Shown piece by piece: positions 29,034-37,232 of a stretch of DNA of 64,000 nucleotides. Made by a program: the position numbers and the translations under genes. Under the pieces are notes generated by a model. The model ran no database searches, was not told the DNA's origin, and worked only from the letters and a program-made list of their open reading frames with translations. Origin of the DNA: Thauera sp. (GTDB taxonomy: Bacteria > Pseudomonadota > Gammaproteobacteria > Burkholderiales > Rhodocyclaceae); assembly GCA_017302295.1 (NCBI GenBank), contig JAFLDS010000004.1:124001-188000 (forward strand). Direction: 5' to 3'. Each line of letters starts with the position of its first letter. Within the stretch, counting starts at the first letter, position 1.

Positions 29034-32000
29034 CAGTTTTCCTCCGACAGTTGGCCGAGGCGATCGCGCATCGCCGCGAAGTAAAGCACCGGGATCACGA
29101 CCAGCGTGAGCACGGTCGAGATGAAGATTCCGAAGATCAGGCTGATCGCCAGGCCGTTGAAGATCGGGTCGTCGAGAATGAACACCGCGCCGATCATCGC
29201 CGCCAGCGCGGTGAGCCCGATGGGCTTGGCACGCACCGCCGCAGCGCGGATGACCGCCTCGGCGAAAGCCACCCCGCCGCGCACCTGCTGATTGACGAAA
29301 TCCACCAGCAGGATGGAGTTGCGCACGATGATGCCGGCCAGCGCGATCATGCCGATCATCGAGGTGGCGGTGAATTGCGCGCCGAGCAGTGCATGGCCGG
29401 GCATGACGCCGATGATGGTGAGCGGGATCGGCGCCATGATGATGAGCGGCACCAGGTAGCTGCGGAACTGCGCCACCACCAGCAGGTAGATCAAGACCAG
29501 CCCCACCGCGTAGGCGGCGCCCATGTCGCGGAAGGTTTCATAGGTGATCTGCCATTCGCCGTCCCACTTCAGCTGGTATCCGGCGTAGGCATCGGCCGGC
29601 GGGCGGATGAACCACTCGCCCAGCGTGCCGCCCAGACCCGGCGCGCCGACGAGCGCCATGTCCTTGACCTTGTTGCGAATGTCGAACATGCCGTAGAGCG
29701 GCGAATCGAGCTTGCCGCCCATGTCGCCGGTGACGTACACGACCGGCAGCAGATCCTTGCGGTACAGCACCTGTTCGCGTGCGGTCTCGCGCACCTGCAC
29801 GAGTTCGGAAATGGAGATCAGCCGGCCGGCATTCACCCCTTCCCGCGCGCGCACCTTCATCGCCAGCAGGTTGGCGACGTCGGACTGCCGCACCGCGGGA
29901 AGCTGGATGCGCACCGGAATCTCGTACTTGTTGTCGCCGCCATGCACCGGGGTGACGTCCTCGCCCGACAGGCCCAGCCGCACCACCTCGACGATGTCGG
30001 CCTGGGCCACGCCCATGCGCGCCGCCTTGGCCTGGTCGACGCGCAGCACCAGCTTGGGCGCGGCCTCGTCCACCGTGTCGTCGACGCCGACGATGTCGGC
30101 TGCGCCTTCGAAAGCGCTCCGAACCCGCTTCGCGACCTCGACCTGGCCGGCGTAATCCGGGCCATAGATCTCGGCGACGATCGGCGACAGCACCGGCGGC
30201 CCCGGTGGCACTTCCACCACCTTGGCATTGCCGCCGTTACGCCGGGCGATCTGCGTCACCGCCTCGCGCACCGACACGGCGATCTCGTGGCTCTTGCGGT
30301 GGCGCGATTTCTTGTCGACCAGGTTGACCTGGATGTCACCCATCTCGGGGTTGCTGCGCAGGTAGTACTGGCGCACCAGGCCATTGAAGTTGATCGGCGC
30401 CGCGGTGCCGGCGTAGGACTGCCAGTCGGTCACCTCGGGCACGGTCGCCAGGTGCGCGCCGATCTCGTTGAGCACGCGCGAGGTCTCTTCCACCGGCGTG
30501 CCGACCGGCATGTCGAGCACCACCTGGAATTCGCTCTTGTTGTCGAAGGGCAGCATCTTCATGACCACGAGCTGCACCACCGGCAGCGCGACCGAAACGG
30601 CGATCAGCGCCCCCACTGCCAGCCACAGCATCAGCCGGTTGCGCGCACCGCGCTGCGCATCGAGCATCGGCACCATGACGCCGCGGAAGAGGCCGTCGAG
30701 CCGGCGAGTCATCTTGTCCTCGCCCTCGTGATGGTGCGCGTCGACCGACTTGAGCATTTTCTGCGCCAGCCAGGGCGTGACGACGAAGGCGACCACCAGC
30801 GAGATGAACATGCCCATCGACGCGTTGATCGGGATCGGGCTCATGTAGGGCCCCATCAGCCCGGTGACGAAGGCCATCGGCAGCAGTGCCGCGATGACCG
30901 TGAAGGTGGCGAGGATGGTAGGCCCGCCGACCTCGTCCACCGCCTTCGGGATCAGCTTCCACAGCGGCGTGTCGGGCTCGAGCGTGTGCCAGCGGTGGAT
31001 GTTCTCGACGACGACGATCGCATCGTCGACGAGGATGCCGATGGAAAAGATGAGCGCGAACAGACTCACCCGGTTGAGCGTGAAGCCCCATGCCCACGAC
31101 GCGAACAGCGTCGCCGCCAGCGTCAGCGATACCGCGACACCGACGATCAGCGCCTCGCGCCGTCCGAGCGCGAAGAACACCAGCGCCACCACCGCCGCAG
31201 TGGCGAAGGCGAGCTTGCCGATGAGCTGTGAGGCCTTGTCGTCGGCCGTCTTGCCGTAGTTGCGGGTGACCGTCACCTCCACCCCATCGGGGATCAAGGC
31301 GCCGCGCAGCGATTCGATGCGCGAGATCGCCGCCTGCGCGACGTCGGCCGCGTTCGCCCCGGGCTTCTTGGAGATCGTCAGCGTCACCGCGGGGAACAGG
31401 CCCTTCGCGCCCTCGCCCTTCTCGGCCGCCGCGCCGGTCCCGAACCACACATACTGCGAGGGCTGGTCCGGGCCATCGTCCACCTGGGCGACATCGCGCA
31501 GGAACACCGGCTTCGCGTCCTGCACGCCGACCACCAGCTGGCGCACATCTTCGGCCGACTCGATATAGGTGCCGGTCTGCACCAGCACCTCACGATTGCC
31601 GGCGACCAGGCTGCCAGCGGGTTGCGACGCATTGGCCAGCTGCAGCGCGGCGCGCAGATCCTGCGCGGTGACGCCGTGCGCGTTCATGCGCTCGGTGTCC
31701 ATCTGCACCCGGATCACATGGCCCGGCCCCCCGATGGTGGCGACGTCGCGCGTCCCGTCGATACGCTTCAGTTCGGTCTCGGTGGCACGCGCCACCTGCT
31801 GCAGATCGAATCCGGCGCGGCCGGGGTCGGCCGTCCACAGGGTGAAGCTGACGATGGGCACGTCATCGATGCCCTTCGGCTTGATCAACGGCGTGCCCAC
31901 GCCGAGCTGCGGCGACAGCCAGTCGGCGTTCGAATGCACGGTGTCGTAGAGGCGCACCAGCGCGGTCTGGTTCGGCACGCCGACTTCGAACTGCACGGTG

Positions 32001-32293
32001 ATCACCGCCGTTCCCGGGCGCGACACGGTATACACGTGATCGACGCCGGCCATGCGCGACAGCACCTGCTCGGCCGGGCGCGCCACCAGCGCATCGACGT
32101 CGCGCGCCGACGCGCCCGGGAAGGGCACCAGCACGTTGGCCATCGTGACGTCGATCTGCGGCTCTTCTTCCTTGGGGGTGATCAGGGTGGCGAACACGCC
32201 GGCCAGCAGCAGCACCAGGGCGATCAGCGGAGTCAGCGCATTGCGCTGGAAGGCGGCGGCGATGCGGCCGGAAATCCCGAGGCGGTCTTCCAT
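29033..32293 (-). CDS. RND efflux permease (HAE-like)
   Basis: A 1086-residue inner-membrane proton-driven exporter. It starts with an amphipathic helix and transmembrane segment (residues 19-37), has the paired Asp423/Asp424 in GILVDDAIVVVENIHR that relay protons in drug-type RND pumps, large periplasmic loops, and a second transmembrane block from about residue 900. The double Asp argues against heavy-metal CzcA pumps, which have a different motif. It starts 15 bp after the membrane fusion protein gene. No outer-membrane TolC-type gene is nearby, so an unlinked one must serve. The substrate is unknown. Confidence 0.9.
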   Translation of the reverse strand: MEDRLGISGRIAAAFQRNALTPLIALVLLLAGVFATLITPKEEEPQIDVTMANVLVPFPGASARDVDALVARPAEQVLSRMAGVDHVYTVSRPGTAVITVQFEVGVPNQTALVRLYDTVHSNADWLSPQLGVGTPLIKPKGIDDVPIVSFTLWTADPGRAGFDLQQVARATETELKRIDGTRDVATIGGPGHVIRVQMDTERMNAHGVTAQDLRAALQLANASQPAGSLVAGNREVLVQTGTYIESAEDVRQLVVGVQDAKPVFLRDVAQVDDGPDQPSQYVWFGTGAAAEKGEGAKGLFPAVTLTISKKPGANAADVAQAAISRIESLRGALIPDGVEVTVTRNYGKTADDKASQLIGKLAFATAAVVALVFFALGRREALIVGVAVSLTLAATLFASWAWGFTLNRVSLFALIFSIGILVDDAIVVVENIHRWHTLEPDTPLWKLIPKAVDEVGGPTILATFTVIAALLPMAFVTGLMGPYMSPIPINASMGMFISLVVAFVVTPWLAQKMLKSVDAHHHEGEDKMTRRLDGLFRGVMVPMLDAQRGARNRLMLWLAVGALIAVSVALPVVQLVVMKMLPFDNKSEFQVVLDMPVGTPVEETSRVLNEIGAHLATVPEVTDWQSYAGTAAPINFNGLVRQYYLRSNPEMGDIQVNLVDKKSRHRKSHEIAVSVREAVTQIARRNGGNAKVVEVPPGPPVLSPIVAEIYGPDYAGQVEVAKRVRSAFEGAADIVGVDDTVDEAAPKLVLRVDQAKAARMGVAQADIVEVVRLGLSGEDVTPVHGGDNKYEIPVRIQLPAVRQSDVANLLAMKVRAREGVNAGRLISISELVQVRETAREQVLYRKDLLPVVYVTGDMGGKLDSPLYGMFDIRNKVKDMALVGAPGLGGTLGEWFIRPPADAYAGYQLKWDGEWQITYETFRDMGAAYAVGLVLIYLLVVAQFRSYLVPLIIMAPIPLTIIGVMPGHALLGAQFTATSMIGMIALAGIIVRNSILLVDFVNQQVRGGVAFAEAVIRAAAVRAKPIGLTALAAMIGAVFILDDPIFNGLAISLIFGIFISTVLTLVVIPVLYFAAMRDRLGQLSEEN

Positions 32294-32308
32294 CGTCGGG
32301 CCCCGCGC

Positions 32309-33376
32309 TCAGCGGACGGCGGCGGGCTTCGCCGCAGCCGCGATGCCCGCCTGCACCGGATCGAGCGCCACCGTCTCGCCGCCCGCCAGGCCGGCCAGCA
32401 CCTCGACCTCGCCCTGCGGACCCACCGCCTGTCCGATGCGAACCTGACGCAGGGTGAAATTTCCTTGCGCGTCAGCGATGTACACCGCCGTGAGCTCGCC
32501 ACGGCGCAGGATCGCGCCGGCGGGCACCATGACCGACGTCGGCCGGGTCTGCGCAGCGGCGGCGAGAAAATGCACGCGGGCAAAGCTGCCCGGCAGCACG
32601 CCCGCGGTCCCCGGCGGAAGATCGACGCGAACGCGCACGGTGTGCGTGCGCGCATCCGCTGCGGGGAGCACGGTCACCCCCGCGCCATCGATCCAGCGCT
32701 CACTGTCGGGTAGTTCGACACGGGCGCGCAAGGCGGACGCGCCACCGAGTTCGGCAATGCGCTGCTGCGGCAGGTCGACGAGGGCGCGCATCGCGGTCGG
32801 ATCATAGACGGTGAGCAGGCTGCGGCCCGGCTGCGCCATTTCGCCGCGTTCGATGTGGCGTGCGGCCACCAGACCGTCGAGCGGCGAAGTGATCGTCGTG
32901 TAGCCCTGTGCCGTTGCCGCAGCACCGCGCCCGGCGCGCGCGGCGCGCAGTTGCGCCTCGGCTGCCTGGAAGCGGGTACGGGCCTGGTCGAGCGCAGACT
33001 GGCTGAAGAACTTGCGCTCGAACAGGCTGCGCGCGCGCTCGTAATCGGCACGGGCATTGATCATCCCGGACTCGGCCTGGGCTACCCCCGCGTCCGCCTC
33101 CGCCACCGCCGCGGCGGCCTCGGCGGCATCGATGCGCATCAGCACCTGGCCGCGGCTGACCCGGTCACCCGCGTCGGCCGACAGTTCGACCACGCGCCCT
33201 GGCACCTGGGCCGCCAGCAAGGACTGGCGCACCGCTTCGATGGTGGCCTCTGCAGGCTGGGTGCGCAGCAGCGGAGCGGACTCGACGCGCAGCGTGGGCA
33301 CCGGGCCGGACGCCGCATTTGCAGGAAGCACGGCCAGCAGTGCGAGCAAGAAGGGGGGGAGCATGAGGGCTTTCAT
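32309..33376 (-). CDS. RND efflux membrane fusion protein
   Basis: A 355-residue periplasmic adaptor. From the ATG at 33376 it has a signal peptide (MLPPFLLALLAVLPANAA), a lipoyl/barrel-sandwich half (VPGRVVELSADAGDRVSRGQVLMRID), an alpha-helical hairpin (about residues 95-155), the second lipoyl half (YTTITSPLDGLVAARHIERGEMAQPG) and a beta-barrel/membrane-proximal domain. No Shine-Dalgarno is visible before the ATG: the promoter and palindrome run right up to it, suggesting leaderless translation. It is the first gene of the efflux operon. Confidence 0.88.
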   Translation of the reverse strand: MKALMLPPFLLALLAVLPANAASGPVPTLRVESAPLLRTQPAEATIEAVRQSLLAAQVPGRVVELSADAGDRVSRGQVLMRIDAAEAAAAVAEADAGVAQAESGMINARADYERARSLFERKFFSQSALDQARTRFQAAEAQLRAARAGRGAAATAQGYTTITSPLDGLVAARHIERGEMAQPGRSLLTVYDPTAMRALVDLPQQRIAELGGASALRARVELPDSERWIDGAGVTVLPAADARTHTVRVRVDLPPGTAGVLPGSFARVHFLAAAAQTRPTSVMVPAGAILRRGELTAVYIADAQGNFTLRQVRIGQAVGPQGEVEVLAGLAGGETVALDPVQAGIAAAAKPAAVR

Positions 33377-33402
33377 GTTTATAAGTTTATTCTTATAAAC
33401 AT
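33375..33402. promoter_or_regulatory. 28-bp near-palindromic operator at the efflux operon start
   Basis: Perfect 11-bp arms (ATGTTTATAAG and CTTATAAACAT) with a 6-bp AT-only centre. The dyad sits between the -35 box and the start codon and touches the ATG of the membrane fusion protein gene. A bound dimeric repressor would block the promoter. No repressor gene lies next to it. Confidence 0.75.
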
Positions 33403-33411
33403 CCAGGTCAA
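33384..33411 (-). promoter_or_regulatory. Sigma70-type promoter of the efflux operon
   Basis: On the minus strand, TTGACC (33411-33406), a 16-bp spacer and TAAACT (33389-33384). The -10 ends 7 bp before the ATG at 33376, so the transcript should be leaderless or nearly so. The -10 lies inside the palindrome. Confidence 0.6.
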
Positions 33412-33464
33412 GCACCGCAATGCCGCCCCGCCTACCCATGCCCCGCTGGAACGGGTGACTCGCG

Positions 33465-33860
33465 CTACATCGAGCGAGCGGACGCCAGCGCGTAGGCCGC
33501 CATTGCGTCGATGACGCCTTCCGCCTCGCCCGCAGCCTGGGCGAGAACGATCTCGCAACCTGGATGGCGGCCGCGCGCCTCATCGATCAGCACCGGCAGA
33601 TCGCGCTTCAGATGCCCGCCCTGGGCGAGGAACACCGGCACCACCGCGATGCGGCGAATGCCCTCGGCGGCCAGCGTTGCGATCGCCTGCGGCAGCGTCG
33701 GCGTCATGAACTCGAGAAAGGCCAGTTCGACCCGCGGCGCCGCGTCGCCCTGAAGCAGGACCTCACGGATGCGCTGCATGGGCCGGGCCCACTCGGGGTC
33801 GCGCGCACCGTGCCCGAACAGCACGACGGCCGGATTCAACTTCGATGAATGCTCGCTCAC
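33465..33860 (-). CDS. cbiX: Short CbiX/SirB-like sirohydrochlorin chelatase
   Basis: A 131-residue single-domain chelatase, half the length of the usual two-domain bacterial CbiX, resembling small CbiX proteins. The two histidine segments are present: LFGHGARDPEW near residue 15 and LAQGGHLKRDLP near residue 80. It would insert Co or Fe (or Ni) into sirohydrochlorin for cobalamin, siroheme or related cofactors. No other tetrapyrrole gene is nearby. It starts 16 bp after tcdA, so the two are likely cotranscribed. Confidence 0.85.
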   Translation of the reverse strand: MSEHSSKLNPAVVLFGHGARDPEWARPMQRIREVLLQGDAAPRVELAFLEFMTPTLPQAIATLAAEGIRRIAVVPVFLAQGGHLKRDLPVLIDEARGRHPGCEIVLAQAAGEAEGVIDAMAAYALASARSM

Positions 33861-33876
33861 TTCGTCTCCTCGGAAC

Positions 33877-34740
33877 TCAGGACCGCCCCCGCCCCAAGCG
33901 CAGCAGATGCTCGATCGCGCGCGCAGCGGCGAACAGGCCGACGCTGGCGGTCACCGCGACGCTCGAACCATATCCGGCGCAGGCCAGCCCCTGGGGACCG
34001 CGCGCGGCCCCGCCCGCATGAGGGGCCTCGGCCACATCGCACGCGACCGGCACCGGGTAACGCAGCGGCTCGGTCGAATACACCGCCTCGATACCGAACT
34101 TGCGTTTCGGATCGCGCGAAAAACCGTGGTCCTTGCGCAGGCGCGCACGCACCTTGGCAAGCAGCGGATCCTGCTCGGTGCGCGACAGGTCGTCGACGCG
34201 GATGCGGCCCGGGTCGAGCTTGCCGCCAGCCCCGCCCGCCATGACCAGCGGCAGCGCGCGTTCGCGGCACACGGCAGCGATCGCGACCTTGGCGCGCACA
34301 TTGTCGATGGCGTCGACGACGACGTCGAAGCCGACAAGCAATCCTGCTGCATTTTCGGGCGTCAGAAAGTCATCCACCATCTCGACCGCGCAGTCCGGAT
34401 TGATGTCGCGGATGCGCGCCGCCATCGCCACCACCTTGGCCTGGCCCAGCGTGCTGCCGAGCGCCTGTGCCTGACGGTTGATGTTGGACTCGGCGACGTG
34501 GTCGAGGTCGATCAGGGTGATGCGGCCCACGCCACTGCGTGCGAGCGCCTCGGCGACCCAGGAGCCCACGCCGCCGATGCCGACCACGCATGCTCGCCCG
34601 CGGGCGAGCGCCTCCACCGCACCGACGCCGTAGAGCCGGTCGAGGCCGCCGAAGCGGCGCTCCGCATCGATGCTTGCGTGCTGCGTGTCCGCAACGTCAG
34701 ATTGCGTGGTCGGGTCGCTGGCTTGAAGGTGGCTTGTCAT
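33877..34740 (-). CDS. tcdA: tRNA threonylcarbamoyladenosine dehydratase
   Basis: Cyclises t6A37 of tRNA to ct6A using ATP (formerly CsdL/YgdL). The 287 residues show the ThiF/E1-like fold: RRFGGLDRLYG, VVGIGGVGSWVAEALARSGVG (nucleotide-binding loop), IDLDHVAESNINRQ, DAIDNVRAK and a C-terminal membrane-associating helix region (GSSVAVTASVGLFAAARAIEHLL). The start ATG at 34740 is preferred over an in-frame codon at 34839, which adds non-homologous residues. Confidence 0.93.
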   Translation of the reverse strand: MTSHLQASDPTTQSDVADTQHASIDAERRFGGLDRLYGVGAVEALARGRACVVGIGGVGSWVAEALARSGVGRITLIDLDHVAESNINRQAQALGSTLGQAKVVAMAARIRDINPDCAVEMVDDFLTPENAAGLLVGFDVVVDAIDNVRAKVAIAAVCRERALPLVMAGGAGGKLDPGRIRVDDLSRTEQDPLLAKVRARLRKDHGFSRDPKRKFGIEAVYSTEPLRYPVPVACDVAEAPHAGGAARGPQGLACAGYGSSVAVTASVGLFAAARAIEHLLRLGRGRS

Positions 34741-34878
34741 CGGAAATCGGGGAAAATCGTCCTGGAACCTGCCAGCCCCGCCCGGGCGGCAGCGAAAATA
34801 TCGGGCGATGTTACCCCAGCACGCGACCGCCGGACTCACGTCGACGGTCCGATCCTCATCGGCAGCAGACCAGGCGCT

Positions 34879-35850
34879 TCAGGCCGGGACGCAGCCCGCC
34901 TCGAGCTCGCGCTGGGCGTCGAGCCAGACCCCCAGGCCCTGCGCATTGAGTTCGAGATCCATGCGCAACAGTTCGAGTGCGTCGTCCTCGGACAGCGCCC
35001 ACCCTTGGCGCGCAGTCTCCTCGCGCACGATCTGCTCGAGCCCGGCGAGGATCTCGACATGGCGCGCCACCCCTTCGCCACGGGCAGCCTGCGCCACCGC
35101 GATCATGGTATCGATCAGGCGGTGCAGGTCGGCGCCGAGGCGCTCGGTCTCGGTCACGCGGCTGAAATGAGTGAGGTACATCGCGTGGGGTTCGAACGCC
35201 AGCAGGCGATCGATCGAGCCGTGCATCGCCGCGGGATCGAACTGCGTCGGCGTCGTCGTCGGGAAGACGAACGCGCGCCCATCGACGTCCAGCTCGCGAT
35301 ACGACAGGCCGAAGGTGTCGCCGGTGAAGAAGGCACGCGCCTTCTCGTCCCAGATGCAGACGTGGTGCCGCGCATGTCCCGGCGTATCGAGGATGCGCAA
35401 GACGCGCCCGGCAAGGTCTATCTCCATTCCATCCGTGGCCGCGACGATGCGCTCGGCCGGCACCGGCACCAGGCGGCCATAGAGCTCGAACGCGCGCTCG
35501 GCGCCGTAGACCGACGATGTTCCTTCCCACAACCGTGCGGGGTCGATCATGTGGCGGACGCCGCGCGGGTGCACCACCAGGCGGGCCTCGGGCAGGGCGC
35601 ACATCAAGCTGCCCGCGGCGCCGGCGTGATCGAGATGAATGTGGGTCAGCAGAACCCAGTCGACCGCATCGGGCCCGATGCCCAACTGGGCCAGCGCCGA
35701 CAGCACCCTCGGCACCGACGCATTGCTTCCGGTATCCACGATGGCGGCATGACCGTCATTCACGATGATGTGAATGGCGGCGAGCATCGGACGACCATAG
35801 CCCGAATCAACTGCATAGATGCCCTGCGGATGGGCGATGAGATGCTGCAC
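34879..35850 (-). CDS. MBL-fold metallo-hydrolase
   Basis: A 323-residue metallo-beta-lactamase fold hydrolase. The metal motif HIHLDHAG lies near residue 70, TGDTFG near residue 155, and a His in YLTHFSR near residue 210. From about residue 235 the protein is helical. The start is assigned to the GTG at 35850 because a strong AAGGGGGAG site lies 6 bases before it; the in-frame ATG at 35886 has none and overlaps the -10 box. The substrate cannot be told from the sequence; glyoxalase II and other thioesterases are alternatives. Confidence 0.85.
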   Translation of the reverse strand: MQHLIAHPQGIYAVDSGYGRPMLAAIHIIVNDGHAAIVDTGSNASVPRVLSALAQLGIGPDAVDWVLLTHIHLDHAGAAGSLMCALPEARLVVHPRGVRHMIDPARLWEGTSSVYGAERAFELYGRLVPVPAERIVAATDGMEIDLAGRVLRILDTPGHARHHVCIWDEKARAFFTGDTFGLSYRELDVDGRAFVFPTTTPTQFDPAAMHGSIDRLLAFEPHAMYLTHFSRVTETERLGADLHRLIDTMIAVAQAARGEGVARHVEILAGLEQIVREETARQGWALSEDDALELLRMDLELNAQGLGVWLDAQRELEAGCVPA

Positions 35851-35885
35851 GACAAGCTCCCCCTTGCGTCCGTTTGTTTTGCACA

Positions 35886-35891
35886 ATTATA
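35886..35891 (-). promoter_or_regulatory. -10 box (TATAAT) of the MBL-fold hydrolase gene
   Basis: A perfect TATAAT on the minus strand about 35 bp before the GTG start. The -35 region is poor. The predicted leader is about 30 nt and includes the AAGGGGGAG ribosome site. Confidence 0.5.
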
Positions 35892-36280
35892 ACTTTGCGA
35901 TCAAGCATACGCCCGCCCGCGATTTCCCGTCCCGGGATTCGGTCACGACCGCGCAGCGGGGAACGGCGCGAGATTCCCATCATGGACGCGCACGGGTCGC
36001 TCCCCGGATGAGTGACAGCCGGTTCGGAATGCGTCCTCCGACCCTGCTCCGCCTTCGGATTCCGCACCGCTGCCTTCAGTTCCTCGGCCCGACAACAGGG
36101 AGAATGATCCATCCCGGCCGGCCGCGCCCTACATGCCGATACACACGCCAGACGAATTCGGGTCTAGATTGCAATCGACGCGAAAGCCTGAACAGCTTCC
36201 GGGCTGAGCAGGCATCACGAGACGAGTCGTCGGCCAAGTTGACGAGCCAGGATGGACCCAACGCTTCGCGGAGGAAGATC
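35892..36280. other. Intergenic region before the Gly/Met-rich secreted protein gene
   Basis: About 390 bp between two divergent genes. It contains an in-frame extension of the small secreted protein without protein-like features, so I treat it as non-coding. A strong GGAGGAAG site is present at its right end. I see no clear promoter hexamer pair, repeat or RNA gene in the remainder. Confidence 0.4.
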
Positions 36281-36643
36281 ATGAAACGCAAACTGCTTTT
36301 GCTTGCCAGTCTCACCACGCTGCTCATCGGTGGGGCGTTCGCTCAACCGGGCGGCGGTCTGCCGCCGGTCGCCGACGATGCGCCGATCTACGGTTCGCAG
36401 ATCATGACGCCGCAGGAACGCATTAAACATCGCAATCAGATGCGTGCGGCAAAGACGCTGGAGGAACGCGAGCAGATTCGCAGCCGCCATCACGAACAGA
36501 TGGTGCAGCGCGCCAAGGACCGCGGCGTTACCCTTCCCGATGAGCCGCCCATGCGCGGCGGGATGGGGCCCGGCGGAGGCATGGGACCGGGAGGTGGCAT
36601 GGGACCGGGCGGAGGAATGGGGCGCGGCGGCCCGACTCGCTGA
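36281..36643 (+). CDS. Secreted Gly/Met-rich small protein of unknown function
   Basis: A 120-residue protein. Residues 1-21 are a clear signal peptide (MKRKLLLLASLTTLLIGGAFA, cut after AFA). Residues 35-85 form a charged helix (MTPQERIKHRNQMRAAKTLEERE) recalling periplasmic proteins of the CpxP/Spy type, though no LTxxQ motif is present. Residues 91-118 are a low-complexity tail of GPGGGM repeats. It has a strong ribosome site. Its role is unknown; Met-rich tails can bind copper or silver, but that is conjecture here. Confidence 0.7.
   Translation: MKRKLLLLASLTTLLIGGAFAQPGGGLPPVADDAPIYGSQIMTPQERIKHRNQMRAAKTLEEREQIRSRHHEQMVQRAKDRGVTLPDEPPMRGGMGPGGGMGPGGGMGPGGGMGRGGPTR
36563..36631 (+). repeat. 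18-bp tandem repeat encoding MGPGGG
   Basis: Three full 18-bp units beginning at 36563, 36581 and 36599, and a partial fourth at 36617, encode the Gly/Met-rich tail. Units differ at a few third positions, so the array may expand or contract by replication slippage without breaking the frame. Confidence 0.8.
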
Positions 36644-36684
36644 CGCCACGCCGTACCCGGCGCGGCGTTTGCTGTAGGTACCCG

Positions 36685-37179
36685 TCAGAACGGGATGTCG
36701 TCGTCGAAATCCCCGAATCCGCCCGAAGAAGGCTGAGGCGCGGGTTGCGAGCGCGGTGCCGGTGCTGCAGCCGGCGCACGGGACGGCGGCGGAGCATCGT
36801 AGCCGCCTGCATCGCCACCGCGCATCGGCGCCTCGCCTCCGCCCTCGCGGCGGCCGAGCATCTTCATTTCGTCACCGCGGATCTCGGTGGTGTAGCGGTC
36901 CTGGCCGTTCTGGTCCTGCCACTTGCGCGTCTGCAGACGGCCTTCGACATAGATCTGGCTGCCCTTGCGCAGGTATTGCGCAGCAACTTCGGCAACCCGG
37001 CCGAAGAACACCACGCGGTGCCATTCGGTCGCCTCGCGACGCTCGCCGGTGGCCTTGTCCTTCCAGGTTTCAGTCGTCGCCAGGGTCAGGTTGCAGATCG
37101 CGTCGCCGCTCGGCGCGTATCGCGTCTCGGGATCCTTGCCGAGGTTGCCGATCAGGATCACTTTGTTCAGGGATGCCAT
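36685..37179 (-). CDS. ssb: Single-stranded DNA-binding protein
   Basis: A 164-residue SSB. The N-terminal OB fold is clear ([51 protein letters not shown]), a Pro/Ala/Gly-rich linker follows, and the acidic tip ends DDDIPF, which recruits repair and replication partners. The ribosome site AAAGGAG sits before the ATG at 37179. It follows the MFS gene by 53 bp and shares the uvrA-ssb neighbourhood seen in many proteobacteria. No LexA box was found upstream. Confidence 0.97.
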   Translation of the reverse strand: MASLNKVILIGNLGKDPETRYAPSGDAICNLTLATTETWKDKATGERREATEWHRVVFFGRVAEVAAQYLRKGSQIYVEGRLQTRKWQDQNGQDRYTTEIRGDEMKMLGRREGGGEAPMRGGDAGGYDAPPPSRAPAAAPAPRSQPAPQPSSGGFGDFDDDIPF

Positions 37180-37232
37180 CGAGATTCTCCTTTGAATGCG
37201 AAGGCGGCCGCGCTGAGGCGCCCGCCGGTATG

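Noticed and set aside
29051-31231. Long plus-strand open frame opposite the RND permease
   Set aside because: His/Asp/Arg-rich antisense translation with no motif; the permease frame has clear family signatures.
29033-32293. Heavy-metal (CzcA-type) RND pump
   Set aside because: The fourth transmembrane segment has the Asp-Asp pair of drug-type pumps instead of the metal-type motif.
36644-36684. Terminator between the secreted small protein and ssb
   Set aside because: A short ACGCCG/CGGCGT hairpin is present, but the T tract is only three bases and the loop is nine, so support is weak.
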